The notes: generated by a model from the sequence alone, not told the origin. A stretch of DNA of 64,000 bases from Micromonospora matsumotoense (GCF_900091525.1 NZ_FMCU01000011.1:1-64000), one strand, 5' to 3'; counted from the first letter of the stretch, positions 43,076-52,250 are shown. Numbers and translations: made by a program.

Positions 43076-43854
43076 ACGAGCGGGCCGGCACGGTGAACGC
43101 GTCCGGGTTCCTGCGGGTGCTGGCCGTCGACGACGAGCCACCGGCGCTCGACGAGTTGGCGTACCACCTGCGGGCCGATCCCCGGGTGGCCCGGCTGCAC
43201 ACGGCGGGTGACGCCACCGAGGCGCTGCGGGTGCTGCGGGACACCGACGTGGACGTGGTCTTCCTGGACATCCGGATGCCCGGCCTGGACGGGATGGAGC
43301 TGGCCCGGGTGCTGCGCCGGTTCGCCCGGCCCCCCGCGATCGTCTTCGTCACCGCGTACGACGACGGGGCGGTGGACGCGTTCGACCTGGGCGCCACCGA
43401 CTACGTCCGCAAGCCGGTACGCGCCGAACGGCTGGCCGAGTCGCTGCGCCGGGTGATGGGCTCCCGGGTGGTGCCGTCGCACCCGGTGGCGCTGGCCCGT
43501 GCCGAGGAGGACCCGACGATCCCGGTGGAGCTGGCCGGGACGACCCGGATGCTGCCCCGCTCGGCGGTGCGCTGGGTGGAGGCGCAGGGCGACTACGCCC
43601 GGCTGCACACCGCCGACGGGTCGCACCTGGTCCGGGTCTCGCTGGCCACCCTGGCCGAACGCTGGGCGGACGCCGGTTTCGTCCGCATCCACCGGTCGTA
43701 CCTGGTGCAGTTGCGGCTGATCGCGGAGCTGCGCCTGGTCAACTCGGGGTACGTGGTGCTGATCGACGCCGCCGAGCTGCCGGTGAGCCGGCGGCACACC
43801 CGGGAGCTGAAGGACAAGCTGGTCCGGGCCGCCAAACAGGACTGGAACCGCTGA
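43072..43854 (+). CDS. LytTR-family response regulator
   Basis: 260 residues. The receiver has AVDDEPPALDEL, phospho-acceptor Asp in VVFLDIRMPGLDGMEL and Lys in YVRKPVRAERL. The C-terminal LytTR DNA-binding domain has RWVEAQGDYARLHTADGSHL and FVRIHRSYLVQL. Partner of the LytS-type kinase. Targets are often envelope genes; here it is bordered by the sugar transferase and by secreted repeat proteins. Confidence 0.93.
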   Translation: MNERAGTVNASGFLRVLAVDDEPPALDELAYHLRADPRVARLHTAGDATEALRVLRDTDVDVVFLDIRMPGLDGMELARVLRRFARPPAIVFVTAYDDGAVDAFDLGATDYVRKPVRAERLAESLRRVMGSRVVPSHPVALARAEEDPTIPVELAGTTRMLPRSAVRWVEAQGDYARLHTADGSHLVRVSLATLAERWADAGFVRIHRSYLVQLRLIAELRLVNSGYVVLIDAAELPVSRRHTRELKDKLVRAAKQDWNR

Positions 43855-43880
43855 CCCGGGTACGCGCTCGCGGCCATGAT

Positions 43881-43934
43881 CGTCGCAATATCGGCGACGT
43901 TGCGGTGACTGGGCGCCCGGATGCCGCAACATCG
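43881..43934. repeat. Dispersed intergenic hairpin, family A, copy 2
   Basis: CGACGTTGCGG (43895-43905) pairs with CCGCAACATCG (43924-43934) with one mismatch and an 18-base loop; an overlapping alternative stem is CGTCGC/GCGACG (43881-43899). The sequence is related to the elements at 17057 and 57817. Confidence 0.65.
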
Positions 43935-43953
43935 GCCCCCTGGCGCGGGAACG

Positions 43954-43991
43954 GCGAAGGGCGCCCCGGCCGAGGCCGGGGCGCCCTTCGC
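43954..43991. terminator. Strong bidirectional terminator hairpin
   Basis: GCGAAGGGCGCCCCGGCC (43954-43971) and GGCCGGGGCGCCCTTCGC (43974-43991) form an 18-bp perfect stem around GA, between the convergent ends of the response regulator and the first repeat-domain protein. Confidence 0.8.
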
Positions 43992-44004
43992 GCGGGGGGC
44001 GTGG

Positions 44005-46095
44005 CTAGGAGGTGCTCGGCGTCCAGCCGCTGGCGGTCACCGTCGGTTTCGCGGTGGACCGACGACTGCCCGCCGCCGTGCCCGCGTACACCTGGAACGT
44101 GCCGACCACGTCGGCCACCAGGTGGGTGCTGCCGGACAGGTTGCTGACGTGGAACGCGTCCTGCGGGCCCAGCACCCCCAACACCCCGTTGGAGACGACC
44201 TGACCCGGTGCCGGGTTCAGGTTGCTCGCCGTCGGCTTCGGCCGGCCGGTGTCGGCGGGCCAGACCGTGACGACGGTGTTGGCCGTGGGAGCGACCGCGG
44301 TGACGTTCATCGCCAGCACCTGGGTCGCGTCGGTCACCATCGCGGACGGCGCGGTGACCTTTCCCATCGCGTTCGGCCCGAGCGCCGTCGGCAGGCCCTG
44401 CCCGACGCGGCTGTCCACGATCCGGGTCGGACTCATCGGGGTGAACCGCATCCCGTCGACCTCGGTGCCGTCGTCGACCACCCCGACCAGGTCCACCACG
44501 ATGTGGGTGGTCGCCGAGGTGTAGAGCCGGTACCGCGCCGCGCCGGTGGCCCCGTTGCAGCTGCCCGAGGGGCACGGCATCGTCTTCACGTACGTCAGGT
44601 TCGGCACCACCTTGCCCGCCGCGTAGTTGACGGTGGACGTGTTCGGCCGTGGCCCCTCACCCGACCAGACGGTGAGGAAGCCCGCCTTCTGCGGGCTGAC
44701 CGCCGTGACGTTCAGGATCAACCCCTTCACCTTCGGGTTGTAGCGGGGGAAGTCGATCCAGGCGTTGAACTCGCCACCGGCGGGAATCACCCCTCGGGTG
44801 CGGGTGTCCATGACCCGGAAAGGCTCGTACCACTGCACCTGGGCGCCCATGCCGCGGGCGGCCATGACGCTCTCGTCTCCGGCGTAGAAGCCGATCACGT
44901 CGATCACCACGTCGGTCTCACCGTTGCGGTTGTAGACCGACACGTCGCCGCCGGCACCGAGTTTGACGGTGGCGTGGTTGGAACCCAGCCACCCCTTGGC
45001 GAAATTGATCGTGGAAGCTGTCGGCAGAGCCTCCCCGCCCGGATAGACGGTGACGAAGCTGTTCGCCGTGGGACCGCTGACGGTCACGTTGAGCACCGCG
45101 GCACCGATGCCGGTCCACGGCAGCCCGTCCCGACCGGCGACCTTGAGGTCGATCTTCCGCCCCGCGCCGATCTTGCCCTTCACCCCGCCGTTGCCGGTAC
45201 GCGTGTCCATGATCCGGGTGGGCGTCGCCATCGGGTAGTAGGTGCCGACCACGCTGCGGACCGCCGACACGTCGAGCGGCACGGCCCGCCGCCCGGCCAC
45301 ACTGTTGTCGGGCAGGTGCAACACCGCCCTCCACTGACCGGGGGACGTCGCCCTCGACCGCACCGTCACCGCGCACTCGGCCCCGACGGCCAACGTACGA
45401 CCCGAGCAGGTGTCTTCGGTCACCTCGAACCGGCCGGCACCCGTACCGGCGACGACGGCTGCCCCGAACGTGCTCGGGACGCTGCCGACGGCCCGCACCC
45501 GGACGGTGCGGCTCACCCGGTCGGCGACGTCCACCGTGCCGAAGTTGAGGCCCGCCGGAGCGGTCACGGCGGCGACGTAGTCCACCGAGGAGTTCCAGCG
45601 GATCTCTCCGGTGATCGCCACCACATCGCCGTCGCAGTGGAACTCGTAGGAGGCGCCGAAGGCCGTCAGGGCTCCGGACACGTCGTGGGCGACGTCGCTG
45701 ACCGTGATGGATCCGTTGGCCCGGGCACAACCACCGGCCGTGCTGCTCATGTCGAACAGCGCCTGGGTGGCGTCCCGCCCACCCCGTACGGTCGGATAGG
45801 TCTGACCGGCGTGCCACGTCTGCCCGGCGGGCGGCGCGGCGTCGACCCGGACGTACCGGTCCGACCGGATCGCGGTGATCCGGAACTGGTCGCCGGCACC
45901 GGTGGCGGCGTCCATGGTCTCGGTGGAGCCGTCGTAGACGGTGGACTCGGTGATCGGGCCGGATGGGCCTTCGGCCAGGTCCACGGTGAGGATCGTGTAT
46001 GGCGCGGTGGGCGCGGCGAGAGCGACCGCCGGCAACGCGGCGGTGAGGCAGGTCCCGGCGACGAGAACGCCGACCAGGCTGCGGACTCTGTTCAT
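44005..46095 (-). CDS. Secreted triple beta-repeat protein A
   Basis: 696 residues. Signal peptide about 1-27 (cleavage after AVALA). Residues 28-180 are a unique N-domain. 181-280 resembles a choice-of-anchor/ASH-type Ig-like domain (LNFGTVDVADRVSRTVRVRA, RTLAVGAECAVTV). Three related domains follow at about 285-406, 421-541 and 548-668. Each starts (F/Y)xPxxPxR(I/V)xD(T/S)R, has a central NVT strand and ends VxDVxGxF. The second repeat has the Cys pair PCPSGSC. No catalytic motif and no wall anchor is seen. Paralogous to the next two genes; a structural or adhesive surface role is inference. Confidence 0.8.
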   Translation of the reverse strand: MNRVRSLVGVLVAGTCLTAALPAVALAAPTAPYTILTVDLAEGPSGPITESTVYDGSTETMDAATGAGDQFRITAIRSDRYVRVDAAPPAGQTWHAGQTYPTVRGGRDATQALFDMSSTAGGCARANGSITVSDVAHDVSGALTAFGASYEFHCDGDVVAITGEIRWNSSVDYVAAVTAPAGLNFGTVDVADRVSRTVRVRAVGSVPSTFGAAVVAGTGAGRFEVTEDTCSGRTLAVGAECAVTVRSRATSPGQWRAVLHLPDNSVAGRRAVPLDVSAVRSVVGTYYPMATPTRIMDTRTGNGGVKGKIGAGRKIDLKVAGRDGLPWTGIGAAVLNVTVSGPTANSFVTVYPGGEALPTASTINFAKGWLGSNHATVKLGAGGDVSVYNRNGETDVVIDVIGFYAGDESVMAARGMGAQVQWYEPFRVMDTRTRGVIPAGGEFNAWIDFPRYNPKVKGLILNVTAVSPQKAGFLTVWSGEGPRPNTSTVNYAAGKVVPNLTYVKTMPCPSGSCNGATGAARYRLYTSATTHIVVDLVGVVDDGTEVDGMRFTPMSPTRIVDSRVGQGLPTALGPNAMGKVTAPSAMVTDATQVLAMNVTAVAPTANTVVTVWPADTGRPKPTASNLNPAPGQVVSNGVLGVLGPQDAFHVSNLSGSTHLVADVVGTFQVYAGTAAGSRRSTAKPTVTASGWTPSTS

Positions 46096-46124
46096 GAGGA
46101 CCCCGTGGTGTCAGAGAGAACTGA

Positions 46125-46168
46125 CCGGGGGTGGGGCACAGTCCAGTGCGCCGGTGCCCCACCCCCGG
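46125..46168 (-). terminator. Hairpin terminator between secreted proteins A and B
   Basis: CCGGGGGTGGGGCAC (46125-46139) and GTGCCCCACCCCCGG (46154-46168), 15 bp perfect, directly downstream of the gene B stop (46175). Genes A and B are therefore probably separate transcripts. Confidence 0.75.
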
Positions 46169-46174
46169 ATCGGA

Positions 46175-48289
46175 TCAGCGGCGGACCGGAGCGGACGCGC
46201 CCGCGCCCACCACCGTCGGCCGTGCGGAGGTGCGGGCGGAAGCAGACCCGACGTGACTGTCGGTGCCGGAGTACCGGTAGAACGTGCCCACCACGTCCGC
46301 CACCAGGTGGACGTCGCCCGAGAGGTTGTGCACGTTGAACGCCTGGTTCGGCCCCAGCTGACCGAACACGGCGTTGGAGACGGTCTGCCCCGCTCCCGGG
46401 TTGAGGTTGCTCGCGTTCGGCCTGGGCCGGGTCGTGTCGGCAGGCCAGACCGTGACCACCGTGCTCTTCGTGGGCGTCACCGCGGTCACGTTCATCGCCA
46501 CCACCTCGGTGGTGTCGGTGAGCATGGCCGACGGCGGGGTCACCTTCCGGACCGAACCCGGACCGAGCACCCCGGGGATGCCCAGCCCACTGCGGCTGTC
46601 GACGATCCGGGTGGGGCTGCGCGGGGTGAACCGGAGGCCGTCCACCACCGTCGCGTCGTCGATCACACCCACCAGGTCGACCACGACGTGCGAGGTCGCC
46701 GAGGTGTAGACCTCGTACGACGGTGCCCCGTAGGAGTCACCGGTGCAGAAGTCGGCGTAGCAGGGGCTGGACTCCACGATCGCCAGGTTTGGCACCACCT
46801 TGCCGGCCGCGTAGTTGACGGTCGACGTCGCCGGCACGTCCCAGCCGCCCTTCCAGGCGGTCAGGTAGCCGTTCTTCTTCGGCGAGACGGCGGTGATGTT
46901 GAGAACGTAGGCCCGGACGTGGGAGCGGAACTCCGGGACGAAGTTCACCCAGCCGGTGATCGACCAGCCACCCGGCAGGGCGCCGCCACCGCCCGAGCGG
47001 GTGTCGAGGATCCGGACCGGGTTGAACCACTGGTACTGGCCGCCCATGCCCTGGCTGGCCAGTGCCGCGTCGCTACCCGCGTACCAACCGACCACGTCGA
47101 CCACGGCGTCGGTGGCACCGGCGTGGTTGTAGATCGACACCTTGCCACCCGAGCCGAGCTTGACGGTGACGTTGTTGGAACCCAGCCAGGACTTCGGGAA
47201 GTTGATCGAGGAGGCGGTCGGGCGTCCTTCGCCGGCCGGGTAGACGGTCAGGAAGCTGCTCGCCGTCGGGTTGGCCACTGTCACGTTCAACACGACCGAA
47301 CCGGCACCACTGGACGGCACCCCACCACGGCCGGTGATCTGGAGGTCGACCTTCTGCCCGGCCCCCAGCTTGCCCTTGCGGACGCCCAGCCCGCTGCGGG
47401 TGTCCATCACCCGCGACGGGCCGACGGCATAGTAGGTGCCCACGGCGGTGTCGACCGCGCTGAACTTCAGCCGCACCAGCCGCTTGCCGTAGGGGCTGTC
47501 GTCGGCCAGCACCAGGTTGGCGGCGAAGGAACCGGCCCGCCGGGCGGTGGCAGCGACCGTCATCGTGCAGCTCGCCCCCGGGTCGAGGGTCCGACCGGTG
47601 CAGTCGTTGCCGGTGATCAGGAACGACGCGGGATCGGTACCGGCCAGCGTCGCGCTGCCCAGGGTCACCGGCAGGCTGCCCGCCGAGCGGTAGGTGACCT
47701 TACGCGTCTGGGCCGGGCTCTCGACCTTGAGTTCACCGAAGTCCACCGGCGCGGGAGAGGACAGCAGGGCCGCGTACTCGACGTCGGAGTTCCACCGGAT
47801 CTCACCGGTGGCGTCGCCCCGGTTGTCGCAGTTGTAGGAGTACGAGGCGGCCAGGCCGGTCAATTCCTGAGTTTCCGGGTCGAAGGCGGCCGACCGCACG
47901 GTGAGGCTGCCGGTCGGATTTCCGCAACCCCAGTCGGACGAGATGTCCAACCTCGCATTGTCCGCGTCTCCGAACCTCGTCGTGGGGTACGTCCGGCCAG
48001 CGACGAACTGCTCGCCCGTCGGGGCCTTGAACAGGAGAGAGAGCCGGGGGTCCTGCGGGCCGTCCCGGAAGTACATCCACGTGCTGCCTTCGGTCTGCGG
48101 TTGCACCGACACGGTGAACCCGTCAGCGGAGAAGACCCTCGACTCGACCGCAGGGGAGGAGGTTTCTCCGATGTCGATCGTGACGAGCGTGTACGGCGCG
48201 GTGGGCGCGGCCAGCGCCGCCCCCGGCAGTACGGCCAGCGCACAGGCCCCGGCGACGCTCATGCCGAATAGAGCGCGAAAAATGCGCAT
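46175..48289 (-). CDS. Secreted triple beta-repeat protein B
   Basis: 704 residues, same architecture as A. Signal peptide MRIFRALFGMSVAG...AALA, the N-domain opening APTAPYTLVTIDIGE, an ASH-like domain (DFGELKVESPAQTRKVTYRS, DPGASCTMTVAATA), then three repeats beginning VGPSRVMDTRSGLG, NPVRILDTRSGGG and TPRSPTRIVDSRSGLG. The second repeat has PCYADFC. The ATG at 48289 is chosen because it starts the signal peptide; the upstream extension is not signal-like. Diverged from A throughout, so the duplication is old. Confidence 0.8.
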   Translation of the reverse strand: MRIFRALFGMSVAGACALAVLPGAALAAPTAPYTLVTIDIGETSSPAVESRVFSADGFTVSVQPQTEGSTWMYFRDGPQDPRLSLLFKAPTGEQFVAGRTYPTTRFGDADNARLDISSDWGCGNPTGSLTVRSAAFDPETQELTGLAASYSYNCDNRGDATGEIRWNSDVEYAALLSSPAPVDFGELKVESPAQTRKVTYRSAGSLPVTLGSATLAGTDPASFLITGNDCTGRTLDPGASCTMTVAATARRAGSFAANLVLADDSPYGKRLVRLKFSAVDTAVGTYYAVGPSRVMDTRSGLGVRKGKLGAGQKVDLQITGRGGVPSSGAGSVVLNVTVANPTASSFLTVYPAGEGRPTASSINFPKSWLGSNNVTVKLGSGGKVSIYNHAGATDAVVDVVGWYAGSDAALASQGMGGQYQWFNPVRILDTRSGGGGALPGGWSITGWVNFVPEFRSHVRAYVLNITAVSPKKNGYLTAWKGGWDVPATSTVNYAAGKVVPNLAIVESSPCYADFCTGDSYGAPSYEVYTSATSHVVVDLVGVIDDATVVDGLRFTPRSPTRIVDSRSGLGIPGVLGPGSVRKVTPPSAMLTDTTEVVAMNVTAVTPTKSTVVTVWPADTTRPRPNASNLNPGAGQTVSNAVFGQLGPNQAFNVHNLSGDVHLVADVVGTFYRYSGTDSHVGSASARTSARPTVVGAGASAPVRR

Positions 48290-48479
48290 GAATACCCCGT
48301 GAAGAAGGAAGAGTGATTGTGGACCACACACTATGGGTGGTGATCACGAGCGGCAAGGCCATATCGATGGAATGCCAAGAAAGGGCATTGCGCCCTTACC
48401 GGATCGACGACCGGCACCATGCCCGGAGCGGGTTCACCCTGTGTGGGGGGCGTCCGGCATTCACCGTCGGGAGAACGCG

Positions 48480-48511
48480 AGAGCGCCCCGACCGTGTGGT
48501 CGGGGCGCTCT
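48480..48511 (-). terminator. Hairpin terminator of secreted protein C gene
   Basis: AGAGCGCCCCGACC (48480-48493) and GGTCGGGGCGCTCT (48498-48511), 14-bp stem with a GTGT loop, about 40 bases after the stop at 48553. Confidence 0.75.
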
Positions 48512-48552
48512 GCGGGTGACGACTGACGGTCAGCCGTCGGGGTGGCTGTCGG

Positions 48553-49938
48553 TCAGCTCCGGTTCGCGGCCGGAACCGCGCTCGGCTTGGCCTTGCCGCC
48601 CTTCAGCGACGAGGCCGACTTGGCCTTGGACGCCGGCGGGTAGTAGAACGTGCCGACCACGTCAGCGACCAGGTGGGTGCTGCCGGACAGGTTGTTCACG
48701 TTGAACGCGTCGTTCGGGCCGATGACGCCGAGCACGCCGTTGGAGACGACCTGGCCCGCGTACGGGTTCAGGTTGCTGGTGGCGGGCTTGCCGATGCCGT
48801 CGAAGTCGGCCGGCCAGGTGGTGATGACCGTGTTGTTGGTCGGGGTGACGGCGGTGACGTTCATCGCCAGCACCTCGGTGTCGGCGGTGAGCAGCTCGGA
48901 CGGCGTGGCGACCTTGCGGGTGCCGCCGGCCGGGATGGCCCCGGAGATGCCCAGGTTGGAGCGGCTGTCGACGATCCGGGTCGGGCTCAGCGGCGCGAAC
49001 CGCATGCCGTAGGCGGACTCGCCGTCGTCGACCACACCGACCAGGTCGACCAGGACGTGCGCCGCCTGCGAGGTGTAGATGTGGAACTTCGGCGCACCCT
49101 TGGTGCACCACTCGTTCAGCTCGGTGCCGGTGCAGGGGGTGGTCTGCACGAAGGTCAGGTTCGGCACGTTCTTGCCGGCGAGGTAGTTCACCGTCGAGGC
49201 GGTCGGCCGGGCGCCCTTACCGGACCACGCGGTGAGGAAGCCGGACTTGGCCGGCGCGACCGCGGTGACGTTGAAGACGAACGACGTGACGTGCGGGTTG
49301 TACTCTTCGCCGAAGTTGAGCGAGTACTCCAGCACCTGGCCGGCCGGGGGCTTGCCCTCCGGGTCCTCGCGGCTGTCCCACATGCGCTCCGGCAGGTACC
49401 ACTCGTACTGGCCGCCGTTGCGGTTGGTGAGGCTGTTGTCGCCCGCGTAGAAGCCGACCACGTCGACGATCACGTCGGTCGAGCCGCTGTTGTTGAAGAC
49501 CGAGACCTTGCCGTTGGCAGGGAGCTTCACCGTCACGTTGTTGGAGCCCAGCCAGCCCTTGGCGAAGTTGATCGAGGAGGCGGTGGGCCGCGACTCACCC
49601 GTCGGGTAGGCGGTGAGGAAGCTGGCGGCGCTGGGACCGGCGACGGTCACGTTCAGCACGACCGCGCCGACGCCGCTGGCCGGTACGCCACCACGGCCGG
49701 CGACCTGGAGGTCGACCGTCTTGCCGGCGCCGATCTTGCCGACCGGGGCGCCCACACCGGTGCGGGTGTCCAGCAGCCGGGCCGGCGCGACCGGGTAGTA
49801 GGCACCGGTCACGTCGTCGAGGGCCGCCGCCTTCTGCAGCGGCGCGGAGACCGGAGCCGCGGACGCCGTGCCCGGCACCACGGCCAGTGCACATGCTCCG
49901 GCGAGAGTCGCGCCGAGGATAGTGCGGATTTTGCGCAT
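48553..49938 (-). CDS. Secreted triple beta-repeat protein C (short form)
   Basis: 461 residues. Signal peptide about 1-27 (ACALAVVPGTASA), then directly three repeats at about 46-167 (VAPARLLDTRTGVG), 177-305 and 311-432 (SPTRIVDSRSNLG). It lacks the unique N-domain and the ASH-like domain of A and B. The second repeat has Cys at PCTGTELNEWC. Lys/Ala-rich C-terminal tail. First in order of transcription; strong hairpins separate the three genes. Confidence 0.8.
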   Translation of the reverse strand: MRKIRTILGATLAGACALAVVPGTASAAPVSAPLQKAAALDDVTGAYYPVAPARLLDTRTGVGAPVGKIGAGKTVDLQVAGRGGVPASGVGAVVLNVTVAGPSAASFLTAYPTGESRPTASSINFAKGWLGSNNVTVKLPANGKVSVFNNSGSTDVIVDVVGFYAGDNSLTNRNGGQYEWYLPERMWDSREDPEGKPPAGQVLEYSLNFGEEYNPHVTSFVFNVTAVAPAKSGFLTAWSGKGARPTASTVNYLAGKNVPNLTFVQTTPCTGTELNEWCTKGAPKFHIYTSQAAHVLVDLVGVVDDGESAYGMRFAPLSPTRIVDSRSNLGISGAIPAGGTRKVATPSELLTADTEVLAMNVTAVTPTNNTVITTWPADFDGIGKPATSNLNPYAGQVVSNGVLGVIGPNDAFNVNNLSGSTHLVADVVGTFYYPPASKAKSASSLKGGKAKPSAVPAANRS

Positions 49939-50087
49939 AGAGACCCCGTGTTCGAAGAGAAAGGATTGGCCGCCCCAGCGTAGGGGCCTGGGTCAATGCC
50001 GGCAAGGTCGATACAGATGACCGCCCGGTGACGTTCCGGTGAGGACGAATCAGACTTAACGCCATCGTCATCCTCGGCTTACCGTCG

Positions 50088-50142
50088 TCGTCCACAGGGC
50101 GACCGCCTTGTCCACAGGTTGTCCACACCCCCCGGTGGACGA
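50088..50142. promoter_or_regulatory. Cluster of DnaA-box-like sites
   Basis: TTGTCCACA, the preferred actinomycete DnaA box, occurs at 50108-50116 and 50119-50127. TCGTCCACA (one base off) lies at 50088-50096, and the complement of TCGTCCACC at 50134-50142. All lie just upstream of the -35 of the DUF485/symporter operon. Confidence 0.6.
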
Positions 50143-50145
50143 CAC

Positions 50146-50173
50146 TTGACATTCGGGCGGGGCAGGCGAGACT
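50146..50173 (+). promoter_or_regulatory. Promoter of the first DUF485/symporter operon
   Basis: -35 TTGACA (50146-50151), 16-base spacer, -10-like GAGACT (50168-50173), 6 bases to the GTG at 50180. A leaderless start is likely; the -10 is a weak match. Confidence 0.45.
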
Positions 50174-50179
50174 GCCCGG

Positions 50180-50608
50180 GTGACCGCCCACGACGATCCG
50201 GAACCGACGCCCCGGGACCCCGGGCCGCCGCCCGCCCGGCCGGCCGGGCGGGTACGGATCGTGCTGGCCGGCGTCTCCCGGCGGGACACCCGGGCCGACC
50301 ACACCCGCACCGAACTGGCCCAACAGACCCGGGTCGGGGAGGCGCTGGTCCGGGGCCTGATGCGGGCACAGCTCACGCTGGCCCTGCGGTTGAGCCTGCT
50401 GGTGCTGATCGGGCTGGGCGGGCTGCCCTGGTTGTTCGCCATCGCACCCCCGGTCGGCCGGGTCACCGTGCTCGGCGTCAACCTGCCGTGGCTGCTGCTC
50501 GGGGTGGTCTCCTTCCCCTTCCTCATCGCCGTCGGCTGGGCGTACGTGTGGCTCGCCGAACGCAACGAGCAGGACTTCGTCGACCTCGTCCAGCGGCCGG
50601 AGCGCTGA
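50180..50608 (+). CDS. Small membrane protein preceding symporter (DUF485-like)
   Basis: 142 residues. A Pro/Arg-rich N-terminus precedes two membrane segments (LSLLVLIGLGGLPWLFAIA and VNLPWLLLGVVSFPFLIAVGWAYVWL). Size, topology and position directly before an acetate-type symporter gene match the DUF485 partner proteins, although sequence similarity to the copy at 58091 is low. One base separates it from the next start. Confidence 0.7.
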   Translation: MTAHDDPEPTPRDPGPPPARPAGRVRIVLAGVSRRDTRADHTRTELAQQTRVGEALVRGLMRAQLTLALRLSLLVLIGLGGLPWLFAIAPPVGRVTVLGVNLPWLLLGVVSFPFLIAVGWAYVWLAERNEQDFVDLVQRPER

Positions 50609-50609
50609 G

Positions 50610-52250
50610 GTGGGCAACGGGTACGTCGTACCGGCGATCGTCGCGGTCACCCTGGTCACCGTCGGCATCGGCTTCTACGGCCTGCGCCTGGCCCGGACCA
50701 CCTCCGACTTCCTGGTGGCGTCCCGGACGGTCAGTCCGACCTGGAACGCCGCCGCCATCGGCGGGGAGTACCTGTCGGCGGCGAGCTTCCTCGGCATCGC
50801 CGGGCTGATCCTCAAGTACGGCGTCGACGTGCTCTGGTACCCGGTCGGCTTCGCCGCCGGCTACCTGGCGCTGCTGCTCTTCGTCGCCGCGCCGCTGCGC
50901 CGCTCCGGCGCGTTCACCCTGCCGGACTTCTGCGAGCTGCGGCTCGGCTCCCGCCGGCTGCGCACCCTGGCCACCGTCTTCGTCATCTTCATCGGCTGGC
51001 TCTATCTGGTGCCGCAGTTGCAGGGTGCCGGGCTCACCCTGGCCACGGTCGCCGGCTCGCCCTACCCGCTGGGGGCGCTGCTGGTCGCGGCGGTGGTCAC
51101 CACCAACGTGGCGTTCGGCGGGATGCGGGCGATCACCTTCGTCCAGGCCTTTCAATACTGGCTGAAGCTGACCGCGCTCGCCGTACCCGCGATCTTCCTG
51201 GCCCTCCAGTGGCAGGCCGACGCCCGCCCGGCGGTGACCCCGCCCGACGGCCCGGCGTTCCGCACCGCGACCACCGTCGTGGTCGAGCACCGCGCGGCCC
51301 TCACCTTCCCCGACGGCACCATCCGGGAGGTACGCCCCGGCGACGAGCTGAGCTTCGCCGCCGGGGACCCGGTGCCCGAGGTGTCCGGGGCGGCCACCGG
51401 GGCGGCTGACTGGTTGCTGCCCAGCGCCGCCGGGGACGACGACCGGGGCCTGTTCGCCACCTACTCGCTGATCCTGGCGACATTCCTCGGCACCATGGGA
51501 CTGCCGCACGTGCTGGTGCGCTTCTACACCAATCCCGACGGCGCGGCGGCCCGGCGGACCACCCTGGTGGTGCTGGCCCTGGTCGGCGTCTTCTATCTGC
51601 TGCCCACCCTGTACGGCGTGCTCGGCCGGATCTACACCCCGCAACTACTGGTCAGCGGGCAGACCGACGCGGTGGTGGTGCTGCTGCCCGAGGCGGCGCT
51701 GGGCGACGGGGTGACCGGCCGACTGCTCGCCGCGCTGGTCGCCGCCGGGGCGTTCGCCGCCTTCCTGTCCACCTCGTCCGGGTTGCTCACCAGCGTCGCC
51801 GGGGTGATCTCCACCGACGTACTGGGGCGCGGCTCGGTACGCGGCTTCCGGCTGGCCACGGTGATCGCCGGCGGGGTGCCGGCGGTGCTCGCCCTGAACG
51901 TCTCCGGCCTGGACGTCTCCCAGGTGGTCGGGCTGGCCTTCGCGGTCGCCGCGTCCAGCTTCTGCCCGCTGCTGGTGCTCGGCATCTGGTGGCGCGGCCT
52001 GACCGACCTCGGCGCGGCGGCCGGGGTGCTGGTCGGCGGTGGGGCGGCGATCGGCGCGGTGCTGGTCACCGTGCTCGGGCCACCGTTGTCCGGCTGGCCG
52101 GCCACCCTCACCACCCAGCCGGCCGCCTGGACGGTGCCGCTCGCCTTCACCGTGATGATCGCCGTGTCGATGGCGACCCGACGCCGCACCCCGGTCGACG
52201 TCGGGGCCACCATGCTCCGCCTGCACACACCCGAGTCACTGCGTTCCTGA
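50610..52250 (+). CDS. Sodium:solute symporter, acetate-permease-like
   Basis: 546 residues, about 13 membrane segments. SSS-family features: SPTWNAAAIGGEYLSAASFLGIAGL, FGGMRAITFVQAFQYWLKL and GTMGLPHVLVRFYTNPDG, as in ActP-type carriers. An extra hydrophilic loop of about 70 residues (about 205-275) lies in the middle. Probably cation-coupled uptake of acetate or another short monocarboxylate. Paralogous to the gene at 58440. Confidence 0.88.
   Translation: MGNGYVVPAIVAVTLVTVGIGFYGLRLARTTSDFLVASRTVSPTWNAAAIGGEYLSAASFLGIAGLILKYGVDVLWYPVGFAAGYLALLLFVAAPLRRSGAFTLPDFCELRLGSRRLRTLATVFVIFIGWLYLVPQLQGAGLTLATVAGSPYPLGALLVAAVVTTNVAFGGMRAITFVQAFQYWLKLTALAVPAIFLALQWQADARPAVTPPDGPAFRTATTVVVEHRAALTFPDGTIREVRPGDELSFAAGDPVPEVSGAATGAADWLLPSAAGDDDRGLFATYSLILATFLGTMGLPHVLVRFYTNPDGAAARRTTLVVLALVGVFYLLPTLYGVLGRIYTPQLLVSGQTDAVVVLLPEAALGDGVTGRLLAALVAAGAFAAFLSTSSGLLTSVAGVISTDVLGRGSVRGFRLATVIAGGVPAVLALNVSGLDVSQVVGLAFAVAASSFCPLLVLGIWWRGLTDLGAAAGVLVGGGAAIGAVLVTVLGPPLSGWPATLTTQPAAWTVPLAFTVMIAVSMATRRRTPVDVGATMLRLHTPESLRS

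Noticed and set aside
50088..50142. Possible chromosomal replication origin at the DnaA-box cluster
   Set aside because: Only about four boxes, no A/T-rich unwinding region, and no dnaA, dnaN, gyrB or rpmH nearby. Kept only as a regulatory or titration site.
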